NCBI GenBank assembly: GCA_021813025.1
Contig: JAKAME010000076.1
Coordinates: 1 to 5,832, forward strand
Direction: 5' to 3'
Origin: Microcaldota archaeon
GTDB lineage: Archaea; Micrarchaeota; Micrarchaeia; Anstonellales; Anstonellaceae
Length of the DNA: 5,832 nucleotides
Under the pieces are notes generated by a model, which searched no databases, was not told the DNA's origin, and saw only the letters and a list, made by a program, of their open reading frames with translations. Of this stretch, positions 1 through 5,784 are shown piece by piece. A program made the translations under genes and the position numbers. Within the stretch, counting starts at the first letter, position 1; each line of letters starts with the position of its first letter.

Positions 1-2
1 GT

Positions 3-1631
3 CATGCAGAGGAGGGAGGATCCATAATCTTCCTGTTTGCGTGCGCAGAATTCCTTGAGGAATACTCGGGCGAGAGGGCGCGCAATTCCATCGCCGCCCT
101 CCTCAAGCTGGCGCCGGAGACTGCACGGCTCAAGCGGAACGGAAAAGAGGTCGAGGTGGATGCCCATTCGCTCAAGATCGGAGATATCGTCATTGTAAAG
201 CCTGGCGACAGGATTCCGATTGACGGAACAGTAGTGTTCGGCCATTCGTATGTGAACGAGGCGGCAATAACCGGCGAATCCGTCCCTGCCGCAAAGCAAA
301 AGGGAGGCAAGGCATACGCAGGCACGATAAACGGCGAGGGCTATCTTGAGATGCGCGTGAGCGCCCCCTCGGATCGCACGCTTGTTTCCAAAATCGCGGC
401 AATAGTGCAAAACGCGGAGAAGCAGAAATCAGGGACTGAAAAGTTCGTGGACAGGTTTGCCGCAATCTATACTCCCGCAGTCATATTCGCATCCGTGCTT
501 GTGGCCATCGTGCCTGCGCTTGTTTTCAACCAGCCTTTTGACACATGGTTCTACCGGGCGCTTGTGCTGCTGGTCACCGCATGCCCCTGCGCGCTTGCGA
601 TTTCCACCCCGGTTTCCCTGGTGTCCGGCATCTCGTCTGCTGCGAAAAACGGCATACTGGTGCGGGGAGGGGATTATCTGGAGAAGGCATCCCAGGCAAA
701 GGCGGTGATTTTTGACAAGACCGGGACGCTCACGGAAGGGGTTTTCGAGGTGGCGGATGTCATGCCCCTGAATGGTCATTCAAAGGAGGAGATGCTTCGC
801 ATAGCCGCGTCGCTTGAGGCAAAGTCGGAGCATCCGGTTGCGAGGGCGATAATGCAGAAGGCGCCAAAAGGATTGCACAAAGTATCCAGATTCGTGTCTT
901 ATCCCGGGAAAGGAATAGGAGGCATGCTGGGGGGCGTGGATTATTTTGCAGGCAACCTCAAGCTTCCCATCAAGGCGGATGAAAAGAGCAGGGAACTGAT
1001 GCGCCGTCTGGAAAGCGAGGGGAAGACGGTTGTAATGGTCGCAACACGGGAGAAGGCGATTGGCATAATAAGCATTTCAGACAGGCTGAGGGAGGGGGCA
1101 AGGGAGGCGGTGTCCGAGATTGAAGAAATGGGGATAACCTCCATCATGCTCACCGGTGACAACAAGGAGACCGCTCAGGCTATTGCATCGCGAGTGGGCA
1201 TAAAGCATTTCCATGCCGGACTTCTGCCGGAACAGAAGCTTGAGGAAGTGAAGCGCCTCAGGCAGAAATACGGGGCGGTGATGATGGTGGGCGACGGGGT
1301 GAACGACGCGCCGGCGCTTGCGGCTGCGGACGTGGGGATAGCCATGGGGGCGATAGGCAGCGACGTTGCAATCGAGACCGCAGACGCGGCGATAATGAGG
1401 GACGACCTGTCAAGGATTCCCTTCCTTGTGAGGCTTGGGAGGAAAACGATGAATGTAGTTAAGGAGAACGTGGCGGCATCGGTCCTTGTCAAGGGGGGCG
1501 TCGGGCTCATGGCGTTTTTCGGGCTCATAAGCCTCTGGGTGGCGGTTGCGGTCGGGGACATGGGGCTTTCCCTGCTCGTGATTGGCAACGCGCTCAGGAT
1601 AGGGATAACGAGGATGCGGACCAAGTATTGA
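3..1631 (+). CDS. P1B-type heavy-metal ATPase, ZntA/CadA-like Zn2+/Cd2+/Pb2+ exporter (5' end outside window)
   Basis: A membrane pump that would use ATP to export divalent soft metals from the cytoplasm. The reading frame is open to the left edge, so 542 C-terminal residues are present. The N-terminal metal-binding region and first membrane helices are missing; the GTG at 156 is an internal Val, because clear family sequence (a helix followed by EEYSGERAR) precedes it. Motifs in order: TGES of the actuator domain (270-281), CPC in the metal-site helix (582-590) followed by ALAISTP, DKTGT with the phosphorylated Asp at 714-716, SEHP (HP at 831-836), and GDGVNDAP (1290-1313). The last two helices carry a Lys (1491-1493) and the Asp of a DMG triplet (1557-1559). 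By hand alignment these match the Lys and Asp conserved in ZntA-type P1B-2 pumps, which supports the metal class. It ends in MRTKY and a TGA. It is read separately from the operon beginning at 1770. The exact metal is inferred. Confidence 0.93.
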   Translation, partial: HAEEGGSIIFLFACAEFLEEYSGERARNSIAALLKLAPETARLKRNGKEVEVDAHSLKIGDIVIVKPGDRIPIDGTVVFGHSYVNEAAITGESVPAAKQKGGKAYAGTINGEGYLEMRVSAPSDRTLVSKIAAIVQNAEKQKSGTEKFVDRFAAIYTPAVIFASVLVAIVPALVFNQPFDTWFYRALVLLVTACPCALAISTPVSLVSGISSAAKNGILVRGGDYLEKASQAKAVIFDKTGTLTEGVFEVADVMPLNGHSKEEMLRIAASLEAKSEHPVARAIMQKAPKGLHKVSRFVSYPGKGIGGMLGGVDYFAGNLKLPIKADEKSRELMRRLESEGKTVVMVATREKAIGIISISDRLREGAREAVSEIEEMGITSIMLTGDNKETAQAIASRVGIKHFHAGLLPEQKLEEVKRLRQKYGAVMMVGDGVNDAPALAAADVGIAMGAIGSDVAIETADAAIMRDDLSRIPFLVRLGRKTMNVVKENVAASVLVKGGVGLMAFFGLISLWVAVAVGDMGLSLLVIGNALRIGITRMRTKY

Positions 1632-1732
1632 ACCAAAAACCCCTCAGCCTAACGGACAATATGCGCAACGTCCAAAAATTCCGCGCTCAAATGTCCTGCT
1701 CCCTAACTTCCTGCCTCTTGTCTGATGCCGAC

Positions 1733-1750
1733 TTAAAAGCATTATAAATA
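1733..1750 (+). promoter_or_regulatory. Archaeal core promoter (BRE + TATA box) of the arsR-ATPase operon
   Basis: TTATAAAT at 1742-1749 fits the archaeal TATA-box consensus and is preceded by TTAAAAGC at 1733-1740, a plausible BRE. The box centre is about 25 nt upstream of the ATG at 1770. Since archaeal transcription usually starts 22-27 nt downstream of the box, the mRNA is predicted to begin at or next to the start codon (leaderless). No Shine-Dalgarno sequence precedes that ATG, which agrees. This rests on position and consensus only. Confidence 0.7.
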
Positions 1751-1751
1751 G

Positions 1752-1771
1752 ATATCATCATATAATGATAT
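1752..1771. promoter_or_regulatory. Probable ArsR-family operator: imperfect 20-bp palindrome over the transcription start
   Basis: ATATCAT (1752-1758) and ATGATAT (1765-1771) are exact inverted repeats around a central ATAT (1760-1763). Only the pair 1759/1764 breaks the symmetry, so 18 of 20 bases are symmetric. The site fills the space between the TATA box and the first codon of the repressor gene. AT-rich inverted repeats of this kind are typical ArsR/SmtB operators. The position suggests that bound repressor blocks RNA polymerase rather than TBP, and that the gene downstream autoregulates its operon. The region is AT-rich, so some symmetry by chance is possible. Confidence 0.62.
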
Positions 1772-2087
1772 GATGAATTCACAAAAGCTGGCCGCCAAGG
1801 CCAAATTCTTCTCAGGTTTCGCCGACCAGACGAGGCTCTCCATTGTGGAAACGCTGGCTGACGGGCCGAAAAACGTCGGGGAAATAGCGAAGGCCACAGG
1901 CCAGCCCCAGCCAAACGTTTCCAACCACCTCGCGTGCCTTCTGGATTGCGGGCTGGTCACACGCAAGCGAAACGGCAAGTGCAACCTCTATTCCATAAGC
2001 GAGAAGGATATCGAACATCTGTTGGCCGTGGCGGAGAAAATCGTGGCAAAGCACTACGGCAGGCTGGCGGCCTGCACGAGGCAATAA
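1770..2087 (+). CDS. ArsR/SmtB-family metal-responsive repressor, CmtR-like (Cd/Pb sensing)
   Basis: A 105-residue winged-helix repressor of normal family length, expected to bind DNA as a dimer and release it on binding metal. Residues 17-30 (FADQTRLSIVETLA) are the usual N-terminal family signature. The recognition helix runs through PQPNVSNHLACLLDCGLV (46-63), and the wing is RKRNGKCNLYSI (65-76). Cysteines lie at 56, 60, 71 and 102. Cys56 and Cys60 (CX3C in the recognition helix) plus the C-terminal Cys102 match the known Cd/Pb ligand set of Mycobacterium tuberculosis CmtR (Cys57, Cys61, Cys102); Cys71 in the wing is extra. ATGATG at 1770 allows a start at codon 1 or 2; 1770 fits a leaderless transcript. 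It is the first gene of the operon, with a palindrome over its start. The family is secure; the metal is inferred. Confidence 0.93.
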   Translation: MMNSQKLAAKAKFFSGFADQTRLSIVETLADGPKNVGEIAKATGQPQPNVSNHLACLLDCGLVTRKRNGKCNLYSISEKDIEHLLAVAEKIVAKHYGRLAACTRQ

Positions 2088-2092
2088 GGGGG
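2088..2092 (+). promoter_or_regulatory. Strong ribosome binding site setting the start of the second operon gene
   Basis: GGGGG follows directly on the stop codon of the repressor gene and lies 6 nt before the ATG at 2099. It favours this ATG over earlier in-frame starts (from 1934) that would lie inside the repressor gene. It contrasts with the first gene, which appears leaderless; internal archaeal operon genes commonly use a Shine-Dalgarno site. Confidence 0.6.
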
Positions 2093-2098
2093 ATAAAC

Positions 2099-2602
2099 AT
2101 GAAGAATACTTCTATAATGTTCATGCTCGCGATGGCGGCAATCACATTACTTGCGGTCGCGTTTTTCGCTTCCCAGCGGGGACCCACCACGCCGCCCTCA
2201 CTTGGAGTGTCGAACACCTGCAATGCAACAAATGGATGCAACTCCAGCGCCGCGGCGGGATTGTATTCTCCCAGCGCAGCAGCAGCAGGAAACGGCAATA
2301 GCCCCGGAGCGCAGGCGGCTCCAGCCCCCACGCCACTGCGGCAGGTTTCGGCGGATGAGATAGTCATCAACCCCGCCTCTTTCCTTGGGAAATCGATATC
2401 TCTTGTGGCGCCAGTGGGCGCTTTGCTGCCAGAAAAGAGCATGTTCACCCTGACGTGCAGCTGTGGCCAGACGCAGATTCCGGTCTCCTACAAGGGCGCG
2501 TTTCCAATAAAGGGCCAGCGAGTTGCCGTGCAAGGCACGCTCAGGCAGGACGCGGGCGGGCAATACTACTTTGACGCGCAGAGCTGGGCTTATGCGAACT
2601 GA
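2099..2602 (+). CDS. Membrane-anchored extracytoplasmic protein with CX5C and CXC motifs, possible OB-fold
   Basis: A 167-residue protein whose specific family I do not recognise. Residues 5-24 form one hydrophobic helix, a signal anchor or uncleaved signal peptide, so the rest probably lies outside the membrane. Residues 26-80 are a low-complexity Ala/Ser/Pro/Gly/Asn stalk containing CNATNGC (41-47, CX5C) and two N-glycosylation sequons (NAT at 42, NSS at 48). Residues 85-167 look like a compact beta domain: INPASFLGKSISLVAPVG, then TCSCGQ with a CXC at 120-122, then IPVSYKG and GQRVAVQGTLRQ. The strand spacing recalls small OB-folds such as CcmE-like or DUF4920-type domains, judged by eye only. 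It lies between the repressor and the ATPase, 11 nt after the first and overlapping the second by 11 nt, so it is almost certainly co-expressed. Its four Cys make a metal- or thiol-related role likely (inference). A start at an earlier codon would overlap the repressor gene extensively. Confidence 0.82.
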   Translation: MKNTSIMFMLAMAAITLLAVAFFASQRGPTTPPSLGVSNTCNATNGCNSSAAAGLYSPSAAAAGNGNSPGAQAAPAPTPLRQVSADEIVINPASFLGKSISLVAPVGALLPEKSMFTLTCSCGQTQIPVSYKGAFPIKGQRVAVQGTLRQDAGGQYYFDAQSWAYAN

Positions 2603-5096
2603 GCAGCTTGCGAGGGTCGCCCTCCCGGCGTTGGTATTTGTCCTCGCCGTCGCAATCCATTTCTGGCTTTTCGCCTCATTCCAGGCGCAGACGGCCGGCC
2701 AGTGGGCGGTGCAGCAGCACTATGACCCGGTCGCGGGCTATATCGCAACACAGGAGATACTGCTGGGCCTCTCTTATGCGCTCATGGCGGCGTTCACCAC
2801 ATATGTGGCGCTTCTCTTCTTCGCGCACAGGGCGAGACTGTCCCAGCTTGGGGCATCCGCTGGGTTGACTGCGGCCCTCTACGCGTTCGGCTGCTTCCTC
2901 ATCGGCTGCTGTGGCTCGCCGATGCTGGCAGTGTATATCGGCTTCCTGGGACCCAGCTTCGTGGGAGTTTCAAAGCAGATTGTGCTGGGCGTAACCGTGG
3001 TTTCCGTCGCTTATGGATATATGAGCATGGCGAAATTCAGGAGAGAGGGGAAAGATGGCAAGGATGAAAACAAGGAGGCTTGCGCGGCAGATGCATGCGC
3101 CTGCGCCCCCACCGACAAGAAGGCTGCCGCAAGCGCCAGCCCGCCCGCCGACAAGAAGGAGTCCGACTGCATAGATGATTCGTGCGCCTGCGCCCCTGCA
3201 AGTGAAAAGAAGGCAGATGATGCAGGTAAAAACAACGGCGTCGCAGGCATGATTGCGTTCGCTTTCGTCTGCGTGGTCGCCATCCTGATTCTAGCTGAAC
3301 TGCTTGTGGAGCGCGCCGGACTGCTGGAAAAGCCGCTGGAGATGCTTCCTTGGCAGCTTGTCGTTGCCGCGACGCTCGTTGGAGGGTACCCCATTTTCAA
3401 GAGTGCATTAACGGGGCTGAAATCTGGAAAGATAAACGCAGACCTGCTCATGAGCCTCGGAATTTTCGCCGCCATGGTTATCGGCGAATTCAGCGCGTCC
3501 ACCCTCATCGTGTTCTTCATGGGCATCGCTCACTTTTTGGAGCGTTTCACTTTCGAGCGTTCGAGGAAGGCCATTAAAGATATCGTGGCATTCGCCCCCA
3601 AAAGCGCGCGGGTGGAGCGGAATGGAAGAGAAGTCGTCATCTCGATAGAGGAGATATTGATTGGAGACATTTTGATTGTGAAGCCGGGCGAGCGCATAGG
3701 CGCGGACGGCACCGTAGCTTCCGGCTCCAGCAGCGTGGACGAATCGCCCATCACCGGCGAATCCATGCCAAAGGAGAAGCAGGAGGGCGACGGGGTTTTC
3801 GCCGGGACGCTGAACCAGCACGGGCAACTGGAGATTAAGGTGAAACGCGCCGGCGCGGACACCATGTTGGGTAAAATCATCCACTTGGTCGAGGAGGCGG
3901 AGGCCTCACGCGCCCCAGTCCAGAAATTCGCCGACAAGTTCAGCACTTACTACCTGCCGGTCGTGTCCCTCTCGGCACTGGTAACATACGCCATTACCGG
4001 CAACATTACGCATGCCATCGCGGTGGTGGTGGTTGCGTGCCCCTGTGCCATCGCATTGGCAACTCCCATGTCCGTAGTGGCGGCGGTGGGCAATGCAGCC
4101 AAGAACGGGATCGTGGTCAAGGGCGGCGTCCATTTGGAAAACCTCTCCAAGGTGGACACATTGGTAGTAGACAAGACCGGCACGCTCACCCGCGGCAAAC
4201 CGGAAGTTACGGACATCTACACTGCCGGAGGCGAAAGCGAGGGCAAAGTCGTGTCCATCGCAGCAGCGCTTGAAAGACATTCCGAGCACCCGCTGGCGCG
4301 GGCTGTGCTGGAAAGGGCGGAAAAAGACAAGGTGAAATTTGACAAAGCAGGCAAGTTCCATTACAAGGTCGGCATGGGTGTTTCTGGGATAATAGACGGG
4401 AAGGCCGCGGCAGCGGGAAATGAAAAGCTCATGGCAGCCAATGATATCGACGCATCCAACCTCATCAAGAAGAAGGAGCAGTTCGAGAACGAGGGGAAAA
4501 CCGTCCTGCTTGTCGCAAGCGGGCATAAGGCGATCGGATTGATCGCGGTTTCGGACACCATCCGAAATGACGTGGCGGGGGCGATTGGGGAGCTTCGGGC
4601 CCTTGGTATCAGCAGAATAGTGATGCTCACAGGCGACAACGAGCGGGTGGCGGCGGCCGTGGCGAAAAGCGTAGGCATAAGCGAATTTCGCGCCAACCAG
4701 CTTCCGCACCAAAAGGTGGAGTGTGTGAAGGCGCTCCAGACAGAGGGAAGGCGCGTGCTCATGATCGGGGACGGGGTGAACGACGCCCCGGCGCTTGCCC
4801 AGGCGGACGTGGGGATAGCCATGGGATCCGGGACGGACGTTTCCATAGAAACTTCGGATATCGCGCTGATGAGGGACGAGTGGGCGCAGGTGCCGGCCGC
4901 CGTGCGAATCAGCCGCAGGGCGTTCTCGACCATAAAGCAGAACATCGCCTTTGGAGTGGTTTTCAACGTGCTGGGCATTACGCTTGCGTCAGTAGGCATA
5001 CTCACCCCGATGTTCGCGGCCGCGGCGCAGTCGCTTCCAGATTTAGCGGTGTTCGTCAACTCGTCGAGGCTTCTGTTCCTCAAGAACGGAAGATGA
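2592..5096 (+). CDS. Fused P1B-type heavy-metal ATPase: four-helix CX4CC module, Cys-repeat linker, ATPase core
   Basis: An 834-residue pump. Residues 1-150 form an extra module of about four helices (6-30, 52-80, 92-120, 127-147); the third carries CFLIGCCGSP (Cys101, 106, 107). Residues 150-215 are a charged linker with two CX4CXCAP units (Cys164/169/171 and 193/198/200). No HMA domain (GMTCXXC) is visible. The P1B core follows: helices at about 217-318, TGES at 388, helices around CPC (483-485), DKTGT with phosphorylated Asp527, SEHP (HP 566-567), GDGVNDAP (726-733) and two final helices (~783-830). The Lys and Asp of Zn/Cd pumps are replaced by Asn792 and Gln813. At copper-pump positions it has Phe-Asn (791-792) for Tyr-Asn, Gln813 for Met and Asp817 for Ser, so the metal is unresolved. 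The ATG at 2592 overlaps the previous gene by 11 nt, suggesting coupled translation. A TTG at 2523 would add 23 charged residues before the first helix and is unlikely. Confidence 0.93.
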   Translation: MRTEQLARVALPALVFVLAVAIHFWLFASFQAQTAGQWAVQQHYDPVAGYIATQEILLGLSYALMAAFTTYVALLFFAHRARLSQLGASAGLTAALYAFGCFLIGCCGSPMLAVYIGFLGPSFVGVSKQIVLGVTVVSVAYGYMSMAKFRREGKDGKDENKEACAADACACAPTDKKAAASASPPADKKESDCIDDSCACAPASEKKADDAGKNNGVAGMIAFAFVCVVAILILAELLVERAGLLEKPLEMLPWQLVVAATLVGGYPIFKSALTGLKSGKINADLLMSLGIFAAMVIGEFSASTLIVFFMGIAHFLERFTFERSRKAIKDIVAFAPKSARVERNGREVVISIEEILIGDILIVKPGERIGADGTVASGSSSVDESPITGESMPKEKQEGDGVFAGTLNQHGQLEIKVKRAGADTMLGKIIHLVEEAEASRAPVQKFADKFSTYYLPVVSLSALVTYAITGNITHAIAVVVVACPCAIALATPMSVVAAVGNAAKNGIVVKGGVHLENLSKVDTLVVDKTGTLTRGKPEVTDIYTAGGESEGKVVSIAAALERHSEHPLARAVLERAEKDKVKFDKAGKFHYKVGMGVSGIIDGKAAAAGNEKLMAANDIDASNLIKKKEQFENEGKTVLLVASGHKAIGLIAVSDTIRNDVAGAIGELRALGISRIVMLTGDNERVAAAVAKSVGISEFRANQLPHQKVECVKALQTEGRRVLMIGDGVNDAPALAQADVGIAMGSGTDVSIETSDIALMRDEWAQVPAAVRISRRAFSTIKQNIAFGVVFNVLGITLASVGILTPMFAAAAQSLPDLAVFVNSSRLLFLKNGR
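3081..3197 (+). repeat. Two CX4CXCAP-coding repeat units within the ATPase linker
   Basis: Unit 1 (3081-3110) encodes CAADACACAP and unit 2 (3168-3197) encodes CIDDSCACAP, each followed by a short Lys-rich stretch. The 3' half of each unit shares the 14-mer TGCGCCTGCGCCCC (3096-3109 and 3183-3196). Identity at both protein and DNA level suggests an internal duplication. Clustered cysteines on a flexible cytoplasmic linker are a plausible site for thiophilic metal binding. Confidence 0.75.
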
Positions 5097-5157
5097 AACA
5101 CTTGAGTGGACTCGCCCCTCATTTCCGCAGCAATAGCAGATTTCCGCATGGCACTTT

Positions 5158-5173
5158 CGTATCATAGGATACG
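5158..5173. repeat. Perfect hairpin, possible 3'-end structure of the operon
   Basis: CGTATC and GATACG form exact 6-bp arms around an ATAG loop, 61 nt after the ATPase stop codon, followed by pyrimidine-rich TTTCTGCTCT. It could be an RNA 3'-end or processing structure or a protein binding site. Archaeal termination mainly uses U-tracts rather than hairpins, so a terminator call is weak. A second, longer pairing overlaps it: ATCATAG (5161-5167) with CTATGAT (5182-5188). Confidence 0.4.
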
Positions 5174-5211
5174 TTTCTGCTCTATGATGCACCAAGGCGT
5201 AAATCCAGTCC

Positions 5212-5229
5212 TATTCGCATAAGCGAATA
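5212..5229. repeat. Perfect inverted repeat directly before the chimeric ORF
   Basis: TATTCGC (5212-5218) and GCGAATA (5223-5229) are exact 7-bp arms around ATAA, and the repeat's last base is the A of the ATG at 5229. As DNA it could be an operator; as RNA it would hide the start codon region. No convincing TATA box lies at the expected distance upstream, so whether it regulates anything is unknown. Confidence 0.45.
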
Positions 5230-5627
5230 TGAAACGGCACCTCATCGTCTTTGGAAATTCGCAGCACATGCGGGAATTGGACGACAACTCCGTCCAGCTC
5301 ATCGTAACAAGCCAGCCCTATTTCGATGTGAAAGATTATGGCCCAGACAAGGATAAGGTGTTCTCCGAAGCGTTCAGGGTGCTGAAAGAGGACGGAAAAA
5401 TGTATGTCTCAGATATTGTTCTGACAAAAATGCTGAGCGAAAAACAAAAAAATGACGAGGAGCTCATTTCAGGGTGCGTCGGCGGCGCTATTTTACGGGA
5501 TGCATATATCAAGAAACTCGAAGATGCTGGTTTCAAGGTAAAGATTATTGGAGAAGACCGAGATATCAGTGAGCGGCAGTATGGCGGGATTCCTCTGGAA
5601 AGCCTCAAGATTGAAGCGCGCAAATAG
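5229..5627 (+). pseudogene. Chimeric ORF: DNA-methyltransferase N-terminus joined to arsenite methyltransferase (ArsM) C-terminus
   Basis: An open 132-residue frame that appears to join fragments of two families. Residues 1-38 resemble the start of beta-class N4/N6 DNA methyltransferases: a strand and GNS, DNSVQLIVTS, then motif IV read as TSQPY (27-31) instead of the usual TSPPY, then KDYG. Residues 39-132 resemble the C-terminus of arsenite S-adenosylmethionine methyltransferases: PDKDKVFSEAFRVLKEDGK, SDIVL (61-65), GCVGGA with Cys83 (the position of the C-terminal As-binding Cys), and a YIKKLEDAGF helix. The join lies near 5340-5342. The ArsM SAM-binding half and its other As-binding cysteines are absent, as is the rest of the DNA methyltransferase, so neither activity is expected. 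No Shine-Dalgarno site or clear promoter precedes it. The most likely reading is a deletion or recombination remnant; an expressed novel small protein is possible because the frame is intact. Family assignments are by eye. Confidence 0.68.
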
Positions 5628-5650
5628 GGTGGGATGCGATTTGTTCACAA

Positions 5651-5662
5651 TTTCGTTTTATT
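5651..5662 (+). terminator. T-rich tract downstream of the chimeric ORF
   Basis: TTTCGTTTTATT begins 24 nt after the ORF stop codon in an AT-rich spacer between convergent genes. Archaeal RNA polymerase often terminates at such T-rich stretches without a hairpin. Weak, by composition only. Confidence 0.3.
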
Positions 5663-5694
5663 GCTGAAAATAGATAGTGTTATTATTAGTGGAT

Positions 5695-5699
5695 AAAAA
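5695..5699 (-). terminator. T5 tract terminating the tRNA transcript (minus strand)
   Basis: Read on the minus strand, this run is TTTTT beginning 6 nt after the discriminator base of tRNA-Glu. A short T-tract just downstream is a common archaeal tRNA terminator. Confidence 0.5.
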
Positions 5700-5705
5700 T
5701 GTAAT

Positions 5706-5780
5706 TGCTCCCAACGGGATTTGAACCCGTGTTAATGGATTGAGAATCCACTGTCCTTGACCGGGCTAGACTATGGGAGC
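5706..5780 (-). tRNA. tRNA-Glu (anticodon CUC)
   Basis: A complete 75-nt tRNA on the minus strand that decodes GAG. The acceptor arms GCTCCCA and TGGGAGC pair fully, with discriminator A at 5706. The D-arm uses GTCT/GGAC. The anticodon stem GTGGA/TCCAT (one G-U pair) encloses the loop TTCTCAA with anticodon CTC. The variable loop is 4 nt. The T-arm is ACGGG-TTCAAAT-CCCGT. No CCA is encoded and no intron is present. It lies 4 nt downstream of the tRNA-Val gene on the same strand, so both probably come from one transcript with its promoter outside the window. Confidence 0.95.
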
Positions 5781-5784
5781 CCAA

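Noticed and set aside
1175..1636. Minus-strand open frame (153 codons) under the first ATPase
   Set aside because: Fully overlapped by GDGVNDAP and the terminal helices on the plus strand; no domain features.
1632..1732. Possible small gene or terminator after the first ATPase
   Set aside because: No open frame with a supported start and only scattered pyrimidine runs; no clear T-tract or hairpin.
1934..2098. Longer N-terminus for the second operon gene
   Set aside because: It would run through the repressor gene in another frame. The ATG at 2099 has a strong ribosome site and is followed at once by a signal-anchor helix.
2523..2591. TTG start for the second ATPase
   Set aside because: It adds 23 basic residues with no family resemblance before the first helix; the ATG at 2592 fits a short coupled overlap.
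3906..4712. Long minus-strand open frame (268 codons)
   Set aside because: It lies opposite the catalytic region of the second ATPase, whose motifs are unmistakable. Its translation has no recognisable domain and looks like an antisense shadow in GC-rich DNA.
4361..5149. Minus-strand open frame (262 codons)
   Set aside because: Antisense to the ATPase C-terminal half, with Ser/Ala-rich composition typical of a shadow frame and no promoter or ribosome site of its own.
5148..5222. 24-codon ORF starting at the ATG at 5148
   Set aside because: No ribosome site, promoter or recognisable sequence, and it runs through both hairpins.
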